Assembly: GCA_941918925.1 (NCBI GenBank)
Contig: OW799233.1
Location: forward strand, 42,198,473-42,262,472
DNA length: 64,000 nucleotides
Origin: Phyto melanocephala
Taxonomy: Eukaryota; Arthropoda; Insecta; Diptera; Rhinophoridae
Direction of reading: 5' to 3'
The position numbers and the translations under genes are program-made. Every line of letters starts with the position of its first letter. Positions within the stretch are counted from its first letter, which is position 1. Positions 44,461 to 54,422 of the stretch are shown here, one piece after another. The notes below the pieces were generated by a model that had not been told where the DNA came from, made no database searches, and saw nothing but the letters and a program-made list of their open reading frames with translations.

Positions 44461-45540
44461 ATGTTTTGGAGCTTTGTTTTGGTTTGTTGGAAATTAATGC
44501 TTGTTATTAATACTAATATGCCCCCTCATACAGAGTATCATAAATGTCCTGACTGTAGCAAAAATGTTACAAAAACACAGAGAAGTATTGGATGCGCTTA
44601 CTGTAACAAGTTTTTTCATATACAATGTGCGCAAATTACTTTGGAGCAGCACATTTTGATGACTAAAAACAAAGTTTTTAAATATATTTGTGATAATTGC
44701 ACAAATATGCCCAAAGTTTGTGATGTTAAGGAGGAACTGAAGAAAGGCTTTGCTACACTTACGGCTTTTTTGGATAAAGAGTTGAATAGTAAAATGCAAG
44801 ATTGCCGCCGTTTATTGGATGACAAGCTAGAATGTGGATTAAAGCAGCTTGAGGATAAGTTTAATGTTTTTGTTAACTCACATTCGCCTTACAATTCTGC
44901 TGATGCAGATATTGTTAAAGCTGATGTTAAGCATTGTTTCGATGTTATCAAGGTAGTTGATGATGCTGCTACTAGCAGATTTGCGTGGCTTGAACGAAAA
45001 TATAGTATAATGGAAAGAAGATTAAACAGACTCAATATTGTCATTAGAGGATTACCTAATAAAATTAAAGATCTTCGTGCAACGATTATGAAAATTTGTT
45101 CACTTTGTAATGTGTCTGTTACTAATGGTGATATACAACATTGTACGTACTTCTCTCGTGGTAAAGCAGTATTAGTTAAATTTAATTCTGTTCAGATTCG
45201 TGATGCGGTTATGATAAATTTTAATAATAACCGTTCTATTAAACTGGATGATGTTGTTCCTTCTTGTATTTCTAATGGTGTGCAATCTAAAATATTTCTG
45301 AATGATCATGTTACCGAAGCTGGGAGAAAACTTATATCTCTTTGTCGAAAATTAAGGAAAGAGAGAAGGATCATTAATTATAAATTTCAAAATTATGATA
45401 TTCCTAAAGCCAGAGTGACTTTCCCCGATGGTGATGTTAAGTTATTGTCACATGAGCAGTGTGCTATTCTTCTGGGTGAATTCAATGATGATTCTTTTTC
45501 TTGTATGAATAATTTTATTCAGAATATTTCTCCAACTTAA
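44461..45540 (+). CDS. LINE ORF1 protein with PHD-like finger
   Basis: 359 residues from the first ATG; the Met at 44518 (MPPHTEYHKCPDC) is the more plausible start, as it directly precedes the finger. The order C-P-D-C, C-A-Y-C, H-I-Q-C, C-D-N-C gives a C4HC3 PHD-type pattern. A coiled-coil-like charged stretch follows (KMQDCRRLLDDKLECGLKQL), then an RRM-like nucleic-acid-binding domain (LNIVIRGLPN...KAVLVKFNSVQIRDAVM) and a C-terminal segment (LRKERRIINYKFQ). It probably binds the element RNA as a chaperone. PHD-bearing ORF1 proteins are known in several animal LINE clades. Confidence 0.8.
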   Translation: MFWSFVLVCWKLMLVINTNMPPHTEYHKCPDCSKNVTKTQRSIGCAYCNKFFHIQCAQITLEQHILMTKNKVFKYICDNCTNMPKVCDVKEELKKGFATLTAFLDKELNSKMQDCRRLLDDKLECGLKQLEDKFNVFVNSHSPYNSADADIVKADVKHCFDVIKVVDDAATSRFAWLERKYSIMERRLNRLNIVIRGLPNKIKDLRATIMKICSLCNVSVTNGDIQHCTYFSRGKAVLVKFNSVQIRDAVMINFNNNRSIKLDDVVPSCISNGVQSKIFLNDHVTEAGRKLISLCRKLRKERRIINYKFQNYDIPKARVTFPDGDVKLLSHEQCAILLGEFNDDSFSCMNNFIQNISPT

Positions 45541-45599
45541 TACTGATTTGTTATTGTTTGCAATTTTTATACTGTTGTTATTGTAGATTTTTTTTTATT

Positions 45600-45620
45600 T
45601 TTTAAATATATATATATATG

Positions 45621-45668
<48 letters not shown>

Positions 45669-45670
45669 GT
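45600..45670. repeat. AT microsatellite between LINE ORFs
   Basis: A run of (TA)n with GTATATAT interruptions inside the LINE inter-ORF region. Confidence 0.7.
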
Positions 45671-46068
45671 TATATTTCTATGCCCTGCATCCAGATTTAT
45701 GATATTATGTTGGTTTGTGTATCGTAATATTTACTATTTATAACTGAGCTTGGCTGGATTTTGTTTGATGACACAAAATTCTATATAAAACGTTATCAGT
45801 CCCGTGTGGTTTGTGGGGACTTTTGGTAAACGAGTAAACCCACTGTTGTAGAGACTTAGTTTTTAATATGCATACATGTTGGCATATACTTACGTATGTA
45901 AGTACTTATGTGCTTAAGTGTATGTACGCATGTATGATGCATATGAAGGAAGGATAATTTTTGCATTTTGCAATTGTTTGTTTATTTTTTAATTGTTTAT
46001 AAATCTGGTATTCTGGGGCTTATATAATTAAATCAAAATTTTTTAAATTTTACTTTTAGATACATTTG

Positions 46069-46104
<36 letters not shown>

Positions 46105-46218
46105 TTTTTTTTTTCTATTATGCTGTAAATACTCATAATTTTCTATTATATTACATTTTTTCATTTTAATTTTTTTTAATTATTTTTCGAATCTCAATAT
46201 TATTTATTTTGATTTATT

Positions 46219-49032
46219 ATGTCTGTTAGACAAAATCTTGGTGCTGTTATTAGTGATAATAGTTTTCTTCGATCTCAATTGTATAAGTTGAATCATAATC
46301 TTAATATAGGACATTTAAATTGCACTAGCTTTAATTTGAAGCCGAATTCTTCTAAATTTTCAGAGATTAAGAGTTTGTTGGATGGTGGTTATTTGGATGT
46401 GTTTGGAGTAAGTGAGACATGGTTGAAGGAAATAGTTTCCACTAGTGTTGTTGATATTCCGGGTTATTTATGTCTACGAAATGATCGGCCTTGTGGTCGG
46501 GGGGGAGGTGTAGCACTTTATATTTCTACTTCTGTTGCGCATAAGGTTGTTTATGTTGGTGTCAACTATGGGGTGGTTGAGTGTTTGTTTGTTGAGGTTT
46601 TAGTAGGTGATGCTAGGATTTTAGTTGGGGTTGTATATCTTCCTCATGGTGACATATATTCTTTCGAAAATGAAGTATCAGATATTCTTGTTCGTTACTC
46701 TGAAATAGTAATTATGGGTGATTTTAATAATAACTTATTTGATAATGTTAAGTCTATGAGAGTTCGTGAAATTTTTGGTAGAATGAATCTTTCCCTTGTA
46801 CATAACTCTATGCCTACTCATTTTGATATTTCACATAATTCAACTTCTTTGCTTGATAGCTTTTTGGTTACATCGCCTGGGTTAGTAGAAGTGTCTAGCC
46901 AATTTCAGTGTCCGGGAATATCGCGACATTCTTTTATTTTTTTATCGCTTCGGATTCCAAAAAAGATTATTAAACGTTTTTATGAGTATTATGACTATGA
47001 TGTAGTAAGTAATGACTCTTTTCAGGCAATCGTAACTAGATGTGATTGGGATACTATGCATATGTCTAGCAATGTGGATGAGCAACTGATGTTATTGAAT
47101 AATAATTTGCAATTTTTGCATTCTTTTGTTCCTTTGAGAAAGCGATTTATTTATAATCGTAGGGATAACTGGATTAATGCTCCTGAGATTAAGTATCACT
47201 TGTCGATTAGAGACCTTGCTTATAAAACATATTTGGTCAATAAAACTGATAATAATTGGAAAATATTCTGTAGATGTAGAAATAAGGCAAAATCCGTGAT
47301 GAGGAAGTTTAAAAGAAGTGCACATGCTTCACTTTTCGAAGGAAGAGACAGTAGTGAAATTTGGTCTATTCTCAGGAAAAATGGTGTAGCAGATTCGGTG
47401 GATAATATAGGTTGTGGTGATCCTGATTATTTGAATAATGTTTTCTCCTCCAATCAGACGATGGATTCTAATGACATTGGTGAAATGCCTTTTAATGCTT
47501 GTGGTGGTTTTTCTTTTCGTTGTGTGGATGTGTTTGAAATGTTTAAGGCATTTGATTTAATTAAATCAAAGGCAGTTGGTAGTGATGGATTTACTCTTAA
47601 ATTTATTAAGCTTTTAATGCCATTTATTGGTAATCATATTTTATGTTTAGTTAACACTATCCTGACAACTTCTAGTTTTCCCTTATTATGGAAAATTGCG
47701 AAAATTATTCCTTTGCGAAAAAATAATATGATGGATGAATTTCGACCAATATCTATTTTACCAATTTTATCTAAAATGGTTGAGTATTTAATTAAGATCC
47801 AACTTGTAGAGCATATTGATGATAGTCTATTGCTTCACGACTGTCAGTCTGGATTCAGATGCAATAGGAGTACTACTTCTTTATTGCTTGGTTTAACTGA
47901 GCATATTAGAGAAAGTGTTTCTGACAAGGGTGTTTGTGTGTTGTTATCCTTAGATTTAGCTAAAGCTTTTGATAAAGTAAGTCATTCCATTTTGGTTAAA
48001 AAACTGCATATGTATTATGGTTTCTCGGGGTCTGCTTGTAAATTAATTTTTTCTTATCTTTCTGGTAGAAAGCAGTTTGTATATAGTGGTGGTCGTGCTT
48101 CTTCAATGCTTTCAGTTCACAGTGGTGTTCCTCAGGGATCTGTCCTTGGGCCTTTGCTTTTTATAATGTTTATGAATGATCTTTTTGATAGGATATCGTG
48201 TAATATGTGTGTTCCTTTTTCATTTGCTGACGATGTTCAGTTGTTGTTTAGAGGCAGAACTGAGTTCCCTGATGTTTTCCAGAACATGATTGATTATACA
48301 TCTGGATTGTTATCATGCTGGATTTCTGATAATGGTCTTTCAGTTAATGTTAGAAAGTCAAAGGCAATTATCTTTGGTAAAAGCATTAAAAATAGTTTTT
48401 CTGTTACTTTGGATGGGACTTTGATAGAATTTGTTGATAAAATTAAATGCCTTGGTGTTATTCTTGACTCAGGTCTGAATTTTGAGAGTCATGTCAATTT
48501 TGTTATATCTAGAATTAACTTTACTTTACGTAAGTTATACAGTTTAAATTTATCGCTGCCTTTTAATGTAAAGAAACAAGTTGTTCATGCTCTTATTATG
48601 CCTATATTTTTGTATGGCTTAGAAGTGTACGCAGGTACCTTTGGATATATTATAAAGAGACTAAGGTTAGTATTTAATAGGGTGGTTAGGTTTCTGTACT
48701 CCGTTAGATTTGGTCAGCATATTTCATCGTTTGTTTTGAAGTTTTTAGGATTTTCTTTTATGGAATTTATAAATTTTAGAAATATTTTACACTTTTATAA
48801 GTTATATAAGTTGCAGATACCTAAATATTTAGTTAAGTTTTTTAGGTTTTGCAGATCTAATAGAAAAAGGCAGTTGATCATACCTAGATTGACCTCAATT
48901 TTGGAACGATCTTTTTGTGTGAGAGTGGCACGAACTTATAATAGGTTATCGGATACTTTAAGGACGTTTGATGTTAACATTGATTCTTTTAGGAAAAAAC
49001 TTTTTCGCGAGTTGTCTGATAATAGTACTTAA
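46219..49032 (+). CDS. LINE ORF2: AP-like endonuclease and reverse transcriptase
   Basis: 937 residues, intact. The endonuclease is residues ~20-240: HLNCTSFN, VSETWLKE, GRGGGVALYI, VVYLPHG, MGDFNNN, and a terminal SRHSFIF His block. The RT is residues ~490-760: EFRPISILPILSKMVE, QSGFRCNRSTT, LDLAKAFDKVSH, SGVPQGSVLGPLLF, catalytic FADD (48224 region; a YADD variant), and NVRKSKAIIFG. No RNase H domain follows. The enzyme nicks target DNA and reverse-transcribes the RNA in place. It starts 678 bp after ORF1 and is therefore probably translated separately. Confidence 0.92.
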   Translation: MSVRQNLGAVISDNSFLRSQLYKLNHNLNIGHLNCTSFNLKPNSSKFSEIKSLLDGGYLDVFGVSETWLKEIVSTSVVDIPGYLCLRNDRPCGRGGGVALYISTSVAHKVVYVGVNYGVVECLFVEVLVGDARILVGVVYLPHGDIYSFENEVSDILVRYSEIVIMGDFNNNLFDNVKSMRVREIFGRMNLSLVHNSMPTHFDISHNSTSLLDSFLVTSPGLVEVSSQFQCPGISRHSFIFLSLRIPKKIIKRFYEYYDYDVVSNDSFQAIVTRCDWDTMHMSSNVDEQLMLLNNNLQFLHSFVPLRKRFIYNRRDNWINAPEIKYHLSIRDLAYKTYLVNKTDNNWKIFCRCRNKAKSVMRKFKRSAHASLFEGRDSSEIWSILRKNGVADSVDNIGCGDPDYLNNVFSSNQTMDSNDIGEMPFNACGGFSFRCVDVFEMFKAFDLIKSKAVGSDGFTLKFIKLLMPFIGNHILCLVNTILTTSSFPLLWKIAKIIPLRKNNMMDEFRPISILPILSKMVEYLIKIQLVEHIDDSLLLHDCQSGFRCNRSTTSLLLGLTEHIRESVSDKGVCVLLSLDLAKAFDKVSHSILVKKLHMYYGFSGSACKLIFSYLSGRKQFVYSGGRASSMLSVHSGVPQGSVLGPLLFIMFMNDLFDRISCNMCVPFSFADDVQLLFRGRTEFPDVFQNMIDYTSGLLSCWISDNGLSVNVRKSKAIIFGKSIKNSFSVTLDGTLIEFVDKIKCLGVILDSGLNFESHVNFVISRINFTLRKLYSLNLSLPFNVKKQVVHALIMPIFLYGLEVYAGTFGYIIKRLRLVFNRVVRFLYSVRFGQHISSFVLKFLGFSFMEFINFRNILHFYKLYKLQIPKYLVKFFRFCRSNRKRQLIIPRLTSILERSFCVRVARTYNRLSDTLRTFDVNIDSFRKKLFRELSDNST

Positions 49033-49691
49033 TTGAATGACCATTCTTTATCCATTTACATATTTCAATCTTGGTCTGAAGTTTGGTTAGTTTGGCTTAT
49101 ATTTTCTGTGCAATTTTCTTGTCATTATATTTTTAATTCCCTTATATTTACTTATATTTAAATTTTTACATTATATTTTTATAGTTTAAGTAAGAAGCAT
49201 TGTAAATTTTTTTTTTTTTTTAGTAGAAGTTTGTAGCCAATTATGGCCTAGAGGCTTGGTTGCCGAAATTTAAATAAATAAATAAATAAAATAAATAAAA
49301 TAAATATATACTTTATGGGGTCGGAAATGAAAATTGTAGAAATTACAAACGGAATGACAAAGCTATATATACCCTTGTGCACCACAGGTGAAGGGTATAA
49401 AAAATATAAATAGCACGTAGAATAGACAAACCAGCTCAAGAAACAAACGAAACAAGCAAAATTCTTCGAGTTATAGAGTTCATGTGTATGTTTTTTGTTC
49501 GAGTTATGGAGAACTTCAACTTATGGAAGTTCGAGTTACGGAAGGAAAATTGTATGTGATTTTTTCTTTTAACGCTACTGCCAATGAAATTAGTTCGAGT
49601 TATGGATGTTTGACTGTATTTTTATTATTATTATACAAAAAGAAAATATTGTAATTTTTTGTTTTTGATAATTCGTTGTTAATTGATATTT

Positions 49692-49722
49692 CTTGAAGAT
49701 GCTACACGAAGGAGTAGCGAAA
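49692..49722 (+). ncRNA. Degenerate hammerhead-like core (Penelope-type fragment)
   Basis: CTTGAAGA-TGCTAC-ACGAAGGA-GTAGC-GAAA, with ATATTG and CAATA able to pair downstream. It is the same layout as 15682-15711, keeping the 5-bp stem II while the first box is altered. This suggests a second, older Penelope-type terminal repeat. Confidence 0.35.
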
Positions 49723-49808
49723 TATTGAAAAGAAACAATAAAACATTGTTTATTTGTTGTTGTTTTTATAACAAAATAAAACTGTTGCATGACTTTAGGC
49801 TCAAATAA

Positions 49809-50783
49809 TCTATATATATAAAAGTGAAACTCTGTGTGTGTGTGTTAGCTATAGACTCCGAAACTGCAAAACCGATCGGACTCAAACTTTGGCAAGTTGT
49901 TGTACACATACCAGGGAGTGTTTATGGGTGGAAAAAAGTGGGCGGGGCCACGCCCATAAAAATTAGTTATCAGTTTTAGCTACTTGCAATTGACCTATTT
50001 TTCTGAAACTTTGCACACATACCGAGCTGTCATGACTAAATAATTTTGTGATAAGAAAAGTGGGCGGGGCCACGCCCCTAAAAAAGTTTTAATTTTGAGA
50101 TACTTGCGCTGGACCGATTTTTCTGAAACTTTGCACACATATTAAGCTGCCGTGACTTTATAATTTCGTGATTAAAAATGTGGGCGAGGCCACGCCCATA
50201 AAAAATTAGTTATCAGTTTTAGATTCTTGCACTGGACCTAATTTTCTGAAACTTTGCAAACATACTGAGCTATCATGACTTTACACTTTCGTCATTAGAA
50301 AAGTGGGCAGTGCCATGCCCATTAAAAAAAGGTATAATTTTGAGGTACTTGCACTTGACCGATTTTTCTGAAACTTTGCACACATATTGAGTTGTCATGA
50401 CTATACAGTTTCGTATTTAGAAAAGTGGGCAGTGCCACGCCCATAAAAATGGTATCATATTGAGGTACTTGCACTGGACCGATTTTTCTGAAACTTTGCA
50501 CACATATTGAGTTGTCATGACTTTATAATTTCGTGATTAGAAAGGTGGGCAGGGCCACGCCCATAAAAAAAATTATAATTTTAAGATACTTGCACTGGAC
50601 CGATTCTTCTGAAACTTTGCTTACATATTACGTTGTCATGACTATACAGTTTCGTGGTTAGAAAAGTGGGCAGTGCCACGCCCATAAAAAAAATTATAAT
50701 TTTTAGCACTTGATATTCAATTAAAATTCACAATGCATTCTTATTCATTAAGGGGCGTAGCAACGCGCGCCGGGCTTCTCTAG
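49809..50783 (+). mobile_element. Non-autonomous Helitron, 975 bp
   Basis: Starts TCTATATATATAAAAGTG after A and ends CGCGCGCCGGGCTTCTCTAG before T. About six ~120-bp internal units each have 'ttttctgaaactttgcacac' and 'gtgggc.gggccacgccca'. It is the most complete member of the family here. Confidence 0.8.
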
Positions 50784-50786
50784 TAA

Positions 50787-51492
50787 TCTATATATATAAA
50801 AGTGAAACTCTGTGTGTGTGTGTGTTAGCTATAGACTCCGAAACTGTAAAACCGATCGGACTCAAACATTGGCAAGTTGTTGTACACGTACCAGGGAGTG
50901 TTTATGGGTGGAAAAAAGTAGGCGGAGCCACGCCTATAAAAATTAGTTATCAGTTTTAGCTACTTGCACTTGACCGATTTTTCTGAAACTTTGCACACAT
51001 ATTGTGCTGTCATGACTAAATAATTTTGTGAAAAGAAAAGTGAGGTACTTTCACTGGACCGATTTTTCTGAAACTTCGCACACATACTAAGCTGTCATAA
51101 CCATATAATTTCGTGATTATAAAAGTGGGCAGGGCCACGCCCATAAAAAAAGGTTATAATTTTGAGGTACTTGCACCAGACCGATTTTTCTGAAACTTTG
51201 CACACATATTGAGCTGTTACGACTTTACAATTTCGTGATAAGAAAAATGGGCAGGGCCACGCCCATAAAAACAATTATAATTTTGAGGTACTTTCACTGG
51301 TCCGATTCTTCTGAAACTTTGCACACATATTGAGCTGTTATGACTTTACAATTTCGTGATTAGAAATGTGGGCAATGCCACGCCCATAAAAAAAATTATA
51401 ATATTTAGGTTTTTGCACTTGATATTCAATTAAAATTCAGAATGCATTTCGATTTACCAAGGGGCGTAGCAAAGCGCGCCGGGTTTGGCTAG
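50787..51492 (+). mobile_element. Non-autonomous Helitron, 706 bp, directly following the previous copy
   Basis: Starts TCTATATATATAAAAG at 50787, only three bases (TAA) after the preceding CTAG, and ends GCGCGCCGGGTTTGGCTAG at 51492. It has about four units and one internal deletion near 51040. Confidence 0.78.
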
Positions 51493-51522
51493 TTAAATAT
51501 AAAAATGATTATTATATTTTTA

Positions 51523-51962
51523 CTAGAAAAGACCGGCGCGCAAGTACCTCAAAATTATAACCTTTTTTTTATGGGCGTGGCCCTGCCCACTTTTATAATC
51601 ACGAAATTATATGGTTATGACAGCTTAGTATGTGTGCAAAGTTTCAGAAAAATCGGTCCAGTGAAAGTACCTCAAAATTAAAATTTTTTTAGGGGCGTGG
51701 CCCCGCCCACTTTTCTTTTCACAAAATTATTTAGTCATGACAGCACAATATGTGTGCAAAGTTTCAGAAAAATCGGTCAAGTGCAAGAAGCTAAAAATTA
51801 TAACTAATTTTTTGTGGGCGTGGCCCCGGCAACTTTTTTCCACCCATAAACACTCCATGGAATGTGTACAACAACTTGCTAAAGTTTAAGTCGGATCGGT
51901 TTTACAGTTTCGGAATCTATAGCTAACACACACACACAGAGTTTCACTTTTATATATATAGA
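51523..51962 (-). mobile_element. Non-autonomous Helitron, inverted and shortened
   Basis: The plus strand starts CTAGAAAAGACCGGCGCGC and ends TTTATATATATAGA before T, so both termini are present on the minus strand with about three units retained. Confidence 0.72.
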
Positions 51963-52078
51963 TTGAAAAAAACAATAGTAACACAGAACATTTATTAAAA
52001 TTTTTGTTAATTATATATAGATATAAGCAGAGAAAAACCATGTTTACGACATGATTATCTAGAACACTATATAGTTAT

Positions 52079-52364
52079 CGAGTTGTCATGACTTTACAAT
52101 TTCGTGATTAGAAAATTGGGCAGTGCCACGCCCATAAGAAATAAATTATCATTTTCAGCTACTTGAACTTCACCGATTTTTCTGATACTTTGCACACATA
52201 TTGAGCTGTCATGACTATACAGTTTCGTGATTAGAAAAGTGGGCAGGGCAACGCCCATTAAAAAAAGTTATAATTTTTAGTTTTTTGCACTTGATATTCA
52301 ATTTAAATTCAGAATGCATTTGTATTCATTAAGGGGCGTAGCAACGTGCGCCGGGCTTTTCTAG
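52079..52364 (+). mobile_element. 5'-truncated Helitron fragment
   Basis: Two internal units and the 3' end GGGGCGTAGCAACGTGCGCC then GGGCTTTTCTAG. The TC start is missing. Confidence 0.68.
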
Positions 52365-53012
52365 TTGTTTATAATCCCTAAGTTTATATTTTAACAGTTT
52401 TTTAATGAAACAAAATTTGTAAGTTTTAAAATAACTTTATCATAACAATTAAATCAAAAATTATACTGAACGGCTTGAAGTAGTCAATTAAATTTTGAGC
52501 TTAAATGACAAAAAAAAAAACAGATAAGAAAGACTACAGGTTCATCAAACATTAAAAAGTGCCACAAATGGACCGACCAGTTGTGCCACATGTCATCACT
52601 TATTTAAATATGTTAGAATGTATGTACGAAATCCACATTGTTTTGAATATGAATAGCTTAATTGCCTAATTTTTGAGATGGTTTTTATTATGTGTGTATG
52701 TTTTCGTATGTTTTATTTATTTTATGTGTATTTTTTGCAATGTGTCATTTTTCATAACAATTGTATGTATTTTGTTTATGTTGCTGTTGTTATTGACTTT
52801 CATTTATTAATCTTCCCCCTTTATTTCTCTGTACATACATATGTATATACAGTCATACATACATACTTACTTATATGTATGTATATAAGTGTATTACTTG
52901 TTTATTGAGTTGATTACAAATAACAAAATTAAATTTTATAGTTCAGCCTACATTAACATTAGGCATGCAGATGTAACATCATGACCTTCATTGCTGTAGC
53001 ATACCTACTACT
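52365..53012. other. No gene recognised
   Basis: AT-rich, with short GTATGTAT microsatellite patches near 52840-52890. No coding or TE ends seen. Confidence 0.45.
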
Positions 53013-53013
53013 T

Positions 53014-53430
53014 TTATACCCTTCACACGAGAGTGTAAAAGGGTGTTTATAAGTTTGTCTTTTTGTTTGTAATTCTACAATATAAATTTTAGACCCCATA
53101 AAGTATATATATTCTGAATCCTTATAGAGACGGGAATTGATTTAGCTACCCCACGTATACTTCAGACTCTTATATGGCATCAATTTATCAGATATGCTTT
53201 CGAGAGTTTTGCTATTGATAATCAGTTATGTGGGCACATTACGTGCTGAAAAATAAGCAAAAGAAAACGATTTCCTCTGTTGGCAAAGATATAGTCGAAA
53301 AAAAAGTTCGAAAAAAAATGTTGGTTTATCGTTTAAGTAAAAAAAGAGCTAGCTGTCACTTATACATGTGGTATAAACTGTGTGAAGGCTATATAAGATT
53401 CGGCACAAGCGAATAGAGTTCTCTTACTTA
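53014..53430 (+). repeat. Dispersed repeat family, diverged copy
   Basis: Head TTTTATACCCTTCACACGAG..., then CCCCATAAAGTATATAT. The decayed tail is GAAGGCTATATAAGATTCGG then CACAAGCGAATAGAG. The central palindrome is broken in this copy. Confidence 0.6.
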
Positions 53431-53553
53431 TTTCTTATTTGACATTAATAGATCTCTGTTCTTTACCTTATAGGCATAACAATTCACAAACTATTGTGTG
53501 AATTGCATCTCGTTGGTTGGAATGTTATTTGCAATTTCTCTATTAATAAATCT

Positions 53554-53838
53554 ATTTTAGAAAGTTGTAACTAGTTTTTTTATTTATAATTTAATATAAA
53601 CATGAGTTTCTTATAAGATACAATGCTAATAAAGTAGGGAGGTGGGGGAATATCTCTAGAGGCATATTATATCTACAAGTAGTGACACAGGTATTTTTAT
53701 TTTAGAAAGTTGTAACTAGTTTTTTTATTTATAATTTAATATAAACATGAGTTTCTTATAAGATACAATGCTAATAAAGTAGGGAGGTGGGGGAATATCT
53801 CTAGAGGCATATTATATCTACAAGTAGTGACACAGGTA
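53554..53838. repeat. Perfect tandem duplication, ~140-bp unit
   Basis: The segment from ATTTTAGAAAGTTGTAAC to AGTGACACAGGTA occurs at 53554-53693 and again at 53699-53838, with no difference that I can see. The period is 145 bp including the spacer. Confidence 0.8.
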
Positions 53839-54422
53839 CCTATAAATTATTCCATGGCTGAAAAATTTTAATTTTAATGGTAAAAATATGGGAAAAAACA
53901 GAGGTAGTCGCGTTTATTTGCACAGAAAGTTATGGGGCGATTTTGCTGAATTTCAGTAGCGATTCATTCCCTCATATTTCCAAAACATTGATACCGTACA
54001 CAGGTCTTTTTAAAGTTGATTTCAACCAATACACGGACAGACGGACATGGATTAATCCACTCCTCTATTCATAAGCTTTCAGAAAATATATACTTTATGG
54101 AATCGAAAAAGAAAATTGTAGAATGACAAAGCTATATCTGTGGCTTGGAGCTAAAAGGGCCAATGTCAAAATATTTACTTTTGAGAAAGTTGGAATTGAA
54201 CTTTAACTTCTATAGATGCTTTCATAGTGACATTGGCCAGTATTTTATTTATGAAGCTGTTCTGGGTTAAGCATGACTTTAGCTGTTTTACCGTAATGAA
54301 ATAGAGCAAGAAAACAAATCCAACGCAATGATTAACTCAAAAGAGCAAAAAAGTGACAATGACCCTTTTAGCTCCAAGCCACAGAAATATACCCTTGTGC
54401 ACCACAGATGAAGGTTATAATT
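53839..54422 (-). repeat. Dispersed repeat family copy interrupted by a MITE
   Basis: Long-form body in minus orientation ('aaagttatggggcgatt', 'gattcattccctcatatttcc', 'catccactcc'-like region), with the reverse head split at GCTATAT/AAATATACCC by the element at 54138-54384. Confidence 0.6.
54138..54384. mobile_element. 247-bp MITE-like element with ~30-bp TIRs
   Basis: CTGTGGCTTGGAGCTAAAAG at the left and CTTTTAGCTCCAAGCCACAG at the right are perfect inverted repeats over the outer 20 bp, and extend imperfectly to about 30 bp through (c/t)CA(a/t)TGTCA. ATAT occurs on both sides but the exact duplication is unclear. No coding frame. Confidence 0.72.

Larger units (their letters stand above)
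44084..49303 (+). mobile_element. Full-length non-LTR retrotransposon (LINE), CR1/Jockey-like
   Basis: Inserted in the dispersed repeat between CTTTCAG and AAATATATACTTT. It has a ~430-bp 5' region, two intact ORFs separated by ~680 bp, a ~250-bp 3' UTR, and an (AAAT)n tail at about 49270-49303. No target duplication is obvious. Both frames are uninterrupted, so the copy may be active. A CR1-like clade is suggested by the PHD-like ORF1 and repeat tail, but was not tested. Confidence 0.85.
42838..49402 (-). repeat. Dispersed repeat family copy split by two LINE insertions
   Basis: It begins with the reverse tail (ACAAGTAACAG, TATTCGGCCGTGCCGAATC). It then contains the tRNA-like stretch GTGGCATCGAATCCCAGC at about 42970, here reading in the opposite sense to the rest. 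It resumes after 43652 with the 'ggtggtcgtgg' body, and after about 49303 with the reverse head ending GTGAAGGGTATAAAA at 49402. Removing the LINEs leaves a continuous family member. Confidence 0.65.
42133..49616. mobile_element. Pogo/Tc1-type element ends enclosing nested repeats and two LINEs
   Basis: The left TIR CAGTCGAACTTTCATAACTC (after TA at 42131) and the inverted right end GAGTTATGGATGTTTGACTG (before TA at 49617) agree at about 20 of 24 positions. Subterminal 'cttcgacttacgga..cttcgagttac' phrases occur on both sides. No transposase is recognisable. Nearly everything between is later insertion: dispersed repeats, a LINE fragment and a full LINE. Confidence 0.65.

Noticed and set aside
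49850..51960. CRISPR-like array, because of regularly spaced near-identical blocks
   Set aside because: The blocks are Helitron internal tandem repeats in a eukaryotic genome; spacing has no unique spacers.
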